Assembly: GCA_947471745.1 (NCBI GenBank) | Contig: CANJKZ010000115.1 | Coordinates: 62,001 to 126,000, forward strand | From: Closterium sp. Naga37s-1 | Lineage: Eukaryota; Streptophyta; Zygnematophyceae; Desmidiales; Closteriaceae | DNA: 64,000 nucleotides | Reading direction: 5' to 3' | Shown: positions 54,601 to 64,000 of the stretch, one piece after another | Numbering within the stretch: position 1 is the first letter of the stretch | Layout of the letters: every line of letters begins with the position of its first letter | Position numbers and translations under genes: made by a program | Notes under the pieces: generated by a model | Told to the model about the DNA's origin: nothing | The model's input: only the letters and a program-made list of their open reading frames with translations | Databases searched by the model: none

Positions 54601-57600
54601 TTGGTTGTACGAACTTGCCTGTTGGTCCAATGGACTGGTTGGACCAAATGGCTGGTTGGTCCAATGGACTAGTTGGACCAACTTTCGGCCAACTGGCCTG
54701 TTGGTCCAATGGACCAATTGGACCAACAGGCCTGTTGGACCACTGGACTGGTTGGACCAACTGGCGTGTTGGGGCAATGGAGAGGTTGGACCAACTAACT
54801 CGTTGGTCCAATCGACCGGAAGGACCAACTGGACAGTTGGTCAAATGGACCGGTTGGACCAACTGGCCCGTTGGTCCACTAGACCGGCTGGACCATCTGG
54901 CCCGTTGGTCCACTGGACCGGTTGGACCAACTTGCTTGTTGGTCCAATGGACCAGTTGGACCAACTGGCCCGATGGTCAAAGGGACCGATTGGACCAACT
55001 GGCCCGTTAGTCCAATGGACCAGTCGGACCAACTAACCTGTTGGTCCACTGGACTCATTGTACCAACTGGCCGTTCAGTCCAATGGACCTGTTGGACCAA
55101 CTGGCTTGTTTTTCTAGTGGACCGGTTGGACCAACTGTCCCGTTAGTCCAATGAACCGGTTGGACCAACTGGCGCGTTGGTCCAATGGACCGGTTTGACC
55201 AACTGTCGTGTTGGTCAAATAGATGGATGGACCAACTCGACTGTTGTTCCAATAAACCTGTTGGCCCAATTTCTCTATTGGTCCATTGGACCGGTTGGAC
55301 CCACTGGCGTGTTAATCCAATGGACCGGTTGGACCAACTGGCCAGTTGGTCCAATGGACTGGTTGGACCAACTCGCCTGTTGGTCCAATGGACCGGTTGG
55401 ACCAACTGGGCTATTGGTCAAACTATCATATTGGCCGAACGGACTGGTTGGACCAACTGGCTTGTTGGTCCACTGGACTGGTTTGACAAACTGGCTTGTT
55501 AGTCCAATAGACCGGTTGAAGCAACAGGCCCGTTGGTCCAATGGACCGGTTGGACCAACTGGCCCGTTGGTCCAATCGAACAGTTGGACCAACTGGACAG
55601 TTGTTCAAATAGACCGGTTTTACCAACTGACCCGTTGGTCCACTAGACCGGTTGGACCATCTGGCCCGTTGGTCCACTGGACCAGTTGTACCAACTGACT
55701 CGTTGGTCCAATGGACCTGTTGGACCAACTGGCCTGTTGGTCCACTGGACCCGTTGGACCAACTTGCATTTCAGTCCAATGGACCGGTTGGACCAAGTGT
55801 CATGTTCTTCCAGTAGACCGGTTGGACCAACTGGCCCGTTGGTCCAATGGACCGGTTGGACCAACAGGCCTGTTCGCCCAGTGGGCCGGTTGGACCAACT
55901 GGCCTGTTGGTCCACTGGACCCGTTGGACCAACTGGCCATTTAGTCCAACTGACTGGTTGGACCAACTGGCCTGTTCTTCCAGTGGACCGGTTGGACCAA
56001 CTGCCCCATTGGTCAAAAGAACAGGTCGGACCAACTGGCCCGTTGGTCCAATGGACCGGTTGGACCAACTGGCCTGTTAGTCCACTAGACCCGTTGGACC
56101 AACTGGCCAATTAGTCCAATGGACCGGATGGACCAATTGTCCTGTTGGTCGAATGGATGGTTGGCCCAACTCGCCTGTTGTTCCAATATACCTGTTGGCC
56201 CAATTGCCCTATTGGTCCAATGGACCGGTTGGACCCACTGGCGTGTTAATCCAATGGACCGGTTGGACCAACTGGCCAGTTGGTCCAATGGACCGGTTGG
56301 ACCAACTAGCCTGTTGGTCCAATGGACTGGTTGGACCAACTGGGCTGTTGGTCCAACTGTCCTGTTGGTCGAATGGACTGGTTGGACCAACTGGCTTGTT
56401 GGTCCACTGGATGGGGTTGGACCAACTGGCCTGTTAGTCCAATGGACCGGTTGGAGCAACTGGCCCGTTGGTCCAATGGACCGGTTGGACCAACTGGCCC
56501 GTTGGTCGAATGGACCGGTTGGACCAACCGGCTCGTTGGTCCAATGGACCGGTTGGACGAACTGGCCCGGTTGTCCAATGGACCGGTTGGACCAACAGGA
56601 CTGTTGGTCCATTGGACCGGTCGGACCAACTTGCCCGTTGGTCCACTGGACCGGTCGGACCAACTAGCCCGTTGGTCCACTGGACCGGTCGAACCAACTG
56701 GCCCGTTGGTCCACAGGACCGGTCGGACCAACTCGCCCGTTGGTCCACTGGACCGGTCGGACCAACTGGCCCGTTGGTCCACAGGACCGGCCGGACCAAC
56801 TTGCCTGTTGGTCCAATGGACCGGTCGGACCAACTGGCCCGTTGGTCCAATGCACCGGTTGGACCAACTAGCCCGTTGGCCCAATGCACACTGGTTGGAC
56901 TTACTGGCCCGTTGGTCCAATGGACCGGTTGGACCAACTGGCCCGTTCGTCCAATGGACCGGTTGGACCAAGTGGCCCGTTGGTCCAATGGACCCGTTGG
57001 ACCAACTGGCCCGTTGGTCAAGTGGACAGGTTGGACCAACTGGCCCGTTGGTCCAATGGACCGGTTGGATGAACTGGCCCGTTGGTCCAATGGACCGGTT
57101 AAACCAACTCGCCCGTTGGTCCATTGGACCTGTTGGACCAACTGGCCCGTTGGTCCAATGGACCGGCGGGACCAACTGGCCCGTTGGTTCAATGGACCGG
57201 TTGGACCAAGTGGCCCGTTGGTTCAATGGACCGGTTGGACCAACTGGCCTGGTGGTCCAATGGACCGGTTGGACCAATTGGCGTGTTAGTCCAATGGACC
57301 GGTTGGGCCAATTGGCTTGTTGGTCCAATGGACCAGTTGGACCAATTGGCCCGTTGGTCCAATGGACTGGCCCGTTGGTCCAATGGATCGGTTGTACCAG
57401 CTGGCCGGTTGGTCCAATGGACCGATTGGACCAGCTGTCCTGTTGGTCAAATTGACTAATTGGACCAACTCGCCTATTGGTCCAATAAACCTATTGGCCC
57501 AACTGACGTATTGATTCAATGGACTGGTTGGAACAACTGGCTGGTTGGTCCAATGGACCGACTGGACCTATTGGCCTGTTGTTCCAATGGACCGGTTGGA

Positions 57601-60600
57601 CCAACTAGCTTGTTATTGCACCAACTGGGCTGTTGGTCCAATGGAGCTGCTGGACCAACTAGGCAGTTGGTCCAATCGACCAGTTTGACCAACTGGCTAG
57701 TTGGTCCAATGGACCGGTTGCACCACCTGGCCTGTTGACCCCATTGACCATTTGGACCAACTATCTTGATGGTCGAATGGACCGATTAGACCAACTCGGT
57801 TGTTGGTCCAATGAACCGTTTGGACCAACTTTGGTCCAACTGGCCTATTGGTCCAATGGACTGGTAGGACAAACATGCCTGTTGGTCCAATGGAACGGTT
57901 GGACCAACTCGCCTGTTGGTCCAAAGGAATGGTTGGACCAACTGGCCTATTGGTCAAATGGACCGTTAGGACAACCTGGCCTATTTGTCCAATGGATGGG
58001 TTGGACCAACTGGAATGTTGGTCCAATGGACCGGTAGGACCAACTATCCTGTGGTCCAATGGACCGGTTGGACCAAGTGGCCTGTTGGTCCAATGGACCA
58101 GTTGGACCATCTGGCCTGTTAATCCAATGGACCGGTTGGACCAACTTTGGACCATCTGGCCTGTTGGTCCAATGGATCGGTTGGACCAACTGAAGTGTTG
58201 GTCGAATGGACCGGTAGGACCAACTGTCTGTTCGTCGAATGGACCGGTTGGACCAACTAGCCTGTTGGTCCAATGGACCCATTGGACCAACTGGCTTGTT
58301 GGTCCAATGGACCGGTTGAACCAACTAGCCTGTTGGTCAAATGTACTGGTTGGACCAACTGGCCTTTAGGTCGAACGGACCGGTTGGACCAATTGGCATG
58401 TGGGTCCATTGGATCGGTTGGACCAACTGGCCTGTTGGTCCAATGGACTAGTTGGACCAACTGGCCGGTTTGTCTAGTGGACAGGTTGAACAAACTGGCC
58501 TATTGATCCAATGGACGAGCTGGACCAACTATCCTGTTAGCCGAATGGTCTGACCGAACCAACTAGGTTGTTGTTCCAATTGACTGGTTGGACCAACTTT
58601 GGACCAACTGGCCTATTGGTCCAATGGACCTGTAGGACCAACTGGCGTTTTGGTCCAATGGACCGGTTGGACCGATTGGCCTGTTGGTCCAATGGACCGG
58701 TTAAACCAACTTTGGACCAACTGACCTTTTGGTCCAATCGACTGATTGGACCAACTGGCCTGTTGGTCCAATGGACTGGTAGGACCAACTGGCCTATTGG
58801 TCCCTTGGACCGGTTGGAACAATTGTCCTGTTGGTCCATTGGACCGGTTGGACCAACTGACATATTGGTCCACTGGACCGGTTGGACCAACCGGCCTTTT
58901 GGTCCAATTGACCGGCGGACCAATTTGTCGGTTAGTCCAATGGACTGGTTCGACCAACTGGCCTGTTGGTCCAACAGACCGGTTAGACCAACTGGCATGT
59001 TGGTCCAATGGACCGGTTTGACCAACTAGCCTGTTGGTCCAATAGACCGGTTGGACCAACTGGCGTGTTGGTCCAATGGACCGGTGGGACCAACCGGCCT
59101 GTTGGTCGAATGGACCAGTTGGACCAACTGTCCTGTTGGTCCAATAGACCGGTTAGACCAACTGACCTGTTGGTCTAATGGACCAGTTGAAGTAACTGGT
59201 GTCTTGGGCCAATAGACCGGTTGGACCAATTGTCCTGTTGGTCCAATGGACCGATTGGACCAACTGGCCTGTTGGCCCGATGGACCGTTTGGACCAACTA
59301 TCCTGTTGGTCCAATGGACTGGTTGGACCAACTAGGCTGTTGGTCCACTTCACCAGTTGGTCCAATGGACCGGTTGGACCAACTGACCTGTTGGTCCAAT
59401 GGACCGCCTGGACCAACTGGGTTGTTGGTCCAATGGAACAGTTTGACCAACAAGTCTGTTGGTCCAATAGACCGGTTGCACCAACTGACCTGTTGATCCA
59501 ATGAACCATTTTGACCAACTATCCTGATGGTCGAATGGACTAGTTGGACCAAGTAAGTTGTTGGTCCAATGGACCGGTTGGACGTACTTTTGGTCCAACT
59601 GGCCTATTGGTCCAATGGACCAGTAGGACAAACTGGCCTGTTGGTCCGATGGAACGGTTGGACCATCTCGCCCATTGGTCCATCGGACTGGTTGGACCAA
59701 TTGACGTGTTGGTTCAATGCACCAGTTGAACCAACCAGCGGGTTGGTCCAATGGACCGGTTAGACCAACTGGCCGGTTGGTCCAATGAATCGGCTGGACC
59801 AACTGGCCTGTTGGACCAACTGGGCTCTTGGTCCACTTGACCAGTTGTTCCAATGGACAGGTTGGACCAATTGGACTGTTGGTCTAATAGACCAGCTGAA
59901 TCAACTGGGTTGTTGGTCCACAAGCCGTTTGGTCCAATGGACCGGTTTGACCAACTGGGCTAGTGGTCCAACGGACCGGTAGGACCAACTGGAGTATTCG
60001 TCCAATGGATCGGTAGGACCACCGGCTTGTTGGTCCAATGGACCTGTTGGACTAATTGGCATGTGGGTCCATTGGATCGGTTGGACCAACTGGCCTGTTG
60101 GTCCAATGGACCAGTTGGACCAACTGGCCGATTTGTCTAGTGGACCGGTAGTACCAACTGGCCTTTTGGTCCGATGGACCAGTTGCACCAACCGGCGTGT
60201 TGGTCCAATGGACTGGTTGGACCAAGTCGCCTGTTGGTCCAATGGACCGGTTAAACAAACTGGCCTGTTGATCCAATAGACCAATTGGACCAACTATCCT
60301 GTTAGCCGAATGGACTGATTGGACCAACTGGGTTGTTCCAATTGACTGGTTGGACCAACTTTGGACCAACTGGCCTATTGGTCCAATGGACCAGTAGGAC
60401 CAACTGGCCTTTTGGTCCAATGGACCGGTTGGACCAATTGGCCTGTTGGTCCAATGGACCGGTTAAACCAAGTTTGGACCAACAATCCTGTTGGTCCAAT
60501 GGACCAGTTGGACCAACTGGCCTATTGGTCGGTATATCCAACTGGGCTGTTGGTCCAATGGACTGGCTGGATCAATTGGCCTGTTGGTCCAATGGACCGG

Positions 60601-60670
60601 TTGGACCAACTGGCCTGTTGGTCCAATGGATTGGTTGGACCAACTGGGTTGTTGGTCTAATGGACCGGTA
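45604..60670. repeat. 15-kb satellite array of a 34-bp monomer
   Basis: The monomer is TTGGTCCAATGGACCGG followed by TTGGACCAACTGGCCTG (17 + 17 bases). Over about 15.07 kb that is roughly 440 copies, all in one orientation, with scattered substitutions and small indels. Each monomer has 9-bp inverted arms TTGGTCCAA / TTGGACCAA around an 8-base loop. GGWCC occurs up to three times and ACCGGT once per monomer. The consensus lacks stop codons in all six frames, so dozens of overlapping open frames (WTGWTNWPVGP-like on plus, VGPTGPLDQ-like on minus) are artefacts; none is annotated as a gene. The left edge lies about 25 bp after the copia-D target duplication. The right edge meets the gypsy LTR. 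Confidence 0.95.
46771..50940. repeat. Higher-order repeat of about 2.05 kb within the satellite
   Basis: Two consecutive blocks share private monomer variants at a constant offset of 2034-2050 bp: GGACGAACTTCCCTTTTAG at 46771 and 48805, CGACTAAGCCCGTTGG at 46927 and 48961, TCCAATAAACCTGTTGGCCC at 48161 and 50211. The last variant recurs near 51596, 53026, 54324, 55248, 56182 and 57481, spaced 0.92-1.43 kb, so higher-order units of several lengths continue to about 57.5 kb. Confidence 0.85.
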
Positions 60671-60672
60671 GT

Positions 60673-60707
60673 GTTACTGCATATGCACTTTATGCATATG
60701 CAATAAC
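60673..60707. repeat. Hairpin at the start of the gypsy LTR
   Basis: Arms GTTACTGCATATGCA (60673-60687) and TGCATATGCAATAAC (60693-60707) pair at 14 of 15 positions around a 5-base loop, exactly at the junction with the satellite array. Confidence 0.8.
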
Positions 60708-61032
60708 AGTAGCAGGCTGGTGTAGGAAGTACTATAGCGTATGACATGAAAATGGCTAGGAGCGAATGGGGAATAGAGGGGGAAAGCACCGATGGGAGAA
60801 ATGTGGGACCAACGAATCCCAACCCCGAGCCGCACATTTGCAATGTGCAGCTTGGGGCTGGGCTAGGTAAGGTCATGCACACTCACCCACTCGATGCTTG
60901 TTGTTTGTTATTCTCCCCAATTAGTGGAAGTTGACACCTTAGCTTCTAGCACACAGTGGCACGCCACCAGGAGGGAACCTTTGGGCTGAGGGAGCTATCT
61001 ATTTCATAACAAACAACAAGCATACGCACAGA

Positions 61033-64000
61033 ATGGACAAGTACGAGCTACGCTGGGGCAGAGTCTTTAGCCGACGAGAGGAGGAACGGCCGCGGCGTGA
61101 GCGCTCACAGGAACGCTGGCGGTCCCTGGAGCGATCACCCAAGAGGCTGGCCTTCCGCGCGGATCGGGTGCCCGTCGAGCCGACCAGACGGGAAGGAGGT
61201 CCGGCGCACGGCCAAGCAAGCGTCAAAAGGTTTGCTGCATTCACGAGCGGCGCGCCATGGCGGAGAGACACGTTTCACCTTACCGGAGGAGAGCACCGTT
61301 ATCACAGCGACAGTGGGGTGTTCCGCTCGCCGGAAGAGGGGAGGCAGCGGCGCGATGAGCGAGGTCGCTGGCGGGGACGTGAGGAGCCCCTGCGCGGTCG
61401 AGGCGAAGGCTCTGTCGTCAGCAGAGCCGAAGGAGCGCCACAGGCCGACCGGACGCGGGAGGGGACGCATGAGGACAATGCGGGGGATGAGGATGACGAG
61501 CAGGAGCCCGTCTACGAACACGCAGGTGAGAATCACCACGTCCTGGTCGGAGTCGAAGAGGAAGAATCTGCGCCGACCAACGAAACCACCGATTCGCACG
61601 AGGCGGCCAAAGAGGAAGCGGGTGAAGCGCGAGAGGAGCCACGCGAAGAAAGGCTCGACCGACGGGGAGGACGCCCATCACGCGACACGCCGCAGCAGGA
61701 GCGCCAGAGCCGGGAGGAAGACGCACATGCGGGGAGCGCGCGGAGGAAGAGAAGCTGAGCACTCGCGGACGCCAAAAGGGCAGCAGCGACGGGCGGGGCA
61801 GCAAGATGGGGAGGCGCGCTCGCCCAGCGGACCTCAGCCAAGAGCGGAGCGGCTTGATGGCAGGATGCATCCGCGGGGAGAAAGACAGGAGAGCGAGTGG
61901 CGCACGGCTGATCGACAGCAGGCGCATGGAGGAGGACGACGCGCGGAGTCCCGCTCGCCTGAGCTGTGTTGGCAGCAGGAAGGGCGACAGAGGGGAGGAT
62001 CACGCTCGTCGCGCCAACAGAGGCGGTGGGACAAGAGGCCCAGTGGCGAATCACGCTCGCCCGACCGACGCCGCCACCGAGAAGGAAGGATGGACGAGGC
62101 GAGACACTCACCGTCCGACCATCAGCAGCAGGGAAGAGGCAGGGAAGGGTGGGCACCATCGCCGACAAGGCGCCGACTACACGAGAGACGGGGAGAAGAA
62201 TGGGAGAGGAGGGACCACTCACCGGCGCGGCGGTGGGAGCGGTCGGGGAAGGAAGGTGGTCAGTGGAAACAGCAAAGTGAGGCGCGTCGGGACCATCGAG
62301 AGAGCAGGACCAAGAGTGGAAGCCTGACGTACGGGGCTGAACGGGCCCGAGAAGCGAGGGAGGGCCTGGAGAGAGCTAAGCAAGGAGGGACGTATGGGAG
62401 ACAGTCAAGGGGGGCGAGTGAAGCGTGGGGAGAGGGACGGGGAGGCGCGGCCATGGCGCCAAGGGTAGAGGTGCCGGCCTGGTTCTCTGGCGATCACCGG
62501 TCAGGGCCTTCACTGAAGAAATACTTTATGCAAGTAGGAAACGTGAAATACTATTGCGACCGGAACAGCATGGACCCGGTGGACTTCTTCTTGAGCCTGC
62601 CGAACACGTTGGAAAAGGAAGCCGAAACGTTGTACCGCATGAGGATGGAAGAGTTGCTATGGAGGGCAGGGAGGTACGGGGAAGACCCCACCGAAGCATT
62701 CTTAGAGCGACTGCAACGGCAGTTTCCCAGGCACACGGCTGAGCGGATAAGGGAATTCCAAGAGTTCAGAAGGGGGAGGGCTGAGTCGCTGCTGACATAC
62801 AATAACCGACTGGTCAATGTGGCTGAGGATGTGAGGTGCTTGGATAGTAGCCTCCTCAACAGTAAGTTCTTGGAGGGTTTGGATGAAGCGTTAGGAGGGC
62901 TGAGGATGAAGGTGTATGAGCTGGGAGCACAGGCAAGCCTGGAGGAGGTATTTGACCTAGCAGAGAGGGTGGAGCTCGCCCAGAGGAAATATGAGGCCTA
63001 TCTGCCCAAGCCAGCAGAGAGAAGCCGCAGGCCAACATGGGCGGCAGCAATAATACCGGAAGGGGGAGGGAGGACAGACGGGCGAGGGGAAGCAGGACTT
63101 GACACCAGGACATGTCATAGGTGTGGGCAGCCAGGACACCTCCGCAGGGACTGCAAGAACTGTGACGGTTCTAGGAAACCAGGGCATCGGAAGCGGGAGT
63201 GCCCAGAGGCCGCCAGGTGCGAAATTCTCAAGAAGCGAGGAGGCGAAGGACTGCTACCAGAGGGAGGGAGGGGCCAGGAGAAATCCAGAGGAACTGCAAC
63301 GGCAGATCAACAGGCTCCAGGCGCAGCTGTGGGCAGCAGGACTAAGAGGAGAAGCGGAAGCAGGGATGTATGCCAGGGACGAGGAGGGAGAAGAGGTGGA
63401 AGAAGATGTGCAGTGTGCCCTCATGGCCTGGAGAGGAAGAGAGGAGATGGGGCTGAGGAGCGGAGGGAAGGATGGCAGGCGGGAACAGGAAAGGAAGGAG
63501 CAGGCGAGGGGACAGAAGCCAGACGAGCCAGTACTGGAGCGGCCACCAGCACGCCATCCGCAAGAGAGGCTGGCGTGCTAGACCTCAGTGCTGCTGCTGG
63601 AAAGGGGGGCAATGGAGGTGGAGGGCGAGAAGGTGAAGACCGCGATCATAGACACAGGAGCACAGAGTGTGATGCTGGGCAAGGGGATGGCTGAGAGGCT
63701 GGGGTTGATGGCACCGGAAAGACATGTGGCGAAGGGAATGCTGGCAATGACGGCAGAGGGAGGGGAACCAAAATGGATGCCGTGCACCCGTACGCCCGTA
63801 GAGGTGACTCTATTGCCGGGGGGGGGGGGGGGGGGGGGGGGACACGAGACCAAAATCCGAATGAAATGCGGGATCTCAGAGTCAGGGGATTTCGATGTGC
63901 TGGTAGGCACCGAGCTGGTGTTTGCGGTGGGGATGACCATATGCACCTGGACAGAGAAAGTAGAGTTCCGAACGAGGTACTTGAAGAAAGAAGGGCCTTT
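61033..64000 (+). pseudogene. Ty3/gypsy gag and protease, frame-disrupted, 3' incomplete
   Basis: Gag probably starts at 61033 (MDKYELRWGR). Its first 470 or so residues are Arg/Ser/Glu rich with RSRSP-type motifs, and reading shifts frame near 61740. From about 62453 a capsid-like domain follows (AWFSGDHRSGPSLKKYF, RYGEDPTEAFLERLQRQF, FRRGRAESLLTYNNRLVN). Then come a canonical zinc knuckle CHRCGQPGHLRRDC (near 63113) and a second, CKNCDGSRKPGHRKREC, with enlarged spacing. The frame shifts again near 63240 into a coiled-coil-like segment (NPEELQRQINRLQAQLW). After a TAG near 63580 the protease appears: TAIIDTGAQSVMLG, with DTGA at 63651-63662. A G24 run (63818-63841) disrupts it before DFDVLVGTELVF. 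Polymerase lies beyond the window. Some shifts may be sequencing errors in GC-rich DNA. Confidence 0.75.
63818..63841 (+). repeat. G24 homopolymer inside the gypsy protease region
   Basis: An uninterrupted run of 24 G between TLLPG and the continuation ETKIRMKCG. A Gly-coding stretch seems to have expanded by slippage. The frame before and after the run differs, so the true length decides whether the protease is open. Confidence 0.85.

Larger units (their letters stand above)
60672..64000 (+). mobile_element. Ty3/gypsy retrotransposon, 5' portion (continues past the right edge)
   Basis: A plausible LTR runs from TG at 60672 to CA at 60954-60955, followed after one base by TGGCACGCCACC as a candidate primer-binding site. 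Gag, zinc knuckles and aspartic protease follow on the plus strand. The 3' copy of the LTR is outside the window, so the LTR boundaries are inferred only from TG/CA ends, the satellite junction and the primer-like sequence. Confidence 0.65.

Noticed and set aside
45604..60670. Dozens of open frames of 60-507 codons on both strands, looking like collagen-like or Trp-rich repeat proteins
   Set aside because: They arise because the 34-bp satellite monomer is stop-free in every frame. They overlap on both strands and share no consistent start or codon signal.
45604..60670. Possible CRISPR array
   Set aside because: Monomers are contiguous with no unique spacers, the genome is eukaryotic, and no cas genes occur.

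Overview
The window looks like nuclear DNA of a green plant-lineage organism. It is dominated by nested LTR retrotransposons (Ty1/copia and Ty3/gypsy) and also holds DNA transposons, spliced genes with GT-AG introns, a gene with a chloroplast-type transit peptide and a 15-kb satellite array. The GC-rich short-LTR copia family resembles what I recall from charophyte (zygnematophyte, Closterium-like) genomes. That is recollection, not a search result, so streptophyte alga is a moderate-confidence inference.

Layout. (1) 1-7 kb: two paralogous Ser/Gly/Pro-rich genes of unknown function on the minus strand. The first (1-933) runs off the left edge; the second (3680-6952) is one intact 1,090-codon frame. 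A 634-bp DNA element with perfect 26-bp terminal inverted repeats lies between them. (2) 7.6-19 kb: a 223-bp TTAA-flanked miniature element, a gypsy gag remnant, a long copia element (copia-A, minus strand) with one nonsense codon near its gag start and a complete 377-bp TRIM element inserted in its RNase H region, then a truncated relative (copia-C). (3) 19.2-22.5 kb: a five-exon minus-strand gene, reassembled here from splice sites, encoding a predicted plastid-targeted protein with a NusG-type NGN domain. A 19-bp repeat multiplies its third splice donor. (4) 23.4-29.5 kb: a second copia of the same family (copia-B), its 3' LTR cut to 12 bp but its 5-bp target duplication intact. (5) 29.7-34.8 kb: a decayed, intron-containing hAT transposase gene, a solo LTR of the short-LTR copia family with a perfect target duplication, a gypsy tail, and a terminal-inverted-repeat element carrying a second hAT fragment. 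(6) 34.8-45.6 kb: an old plus-strand copia (copia-D) split by a 5.0-kb minus-strand copia (copia-E) with 0.86-kb LTRs and a perfect target duplication. (7) 45.6-60.7 kb: a tandem array of a 34-bp hairpin-forming monomer, with higher-order repeats of about 2.05 kb and shorter. (8) 60.7-64 kb: the 5' part of a Ty3/gypsy element that continues past the right edge.

Only three loci look like host genes: the Ser/Pro-rich pair and the plastid NusG-like gene. The rest is a layered record of insertion. Target duplications give a relative order: copia-E is younger than copia-D, the TRIM is younger than copia-A, and the 33.5-kb inverted-repeat element interrupts the gypsy tail. Where a paralogue allows comparison, premature stops fit C-to-T change at CAG or CGA, as expected for methylated repeats. 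No tRNA, rRNA or CRISPR locus was found.
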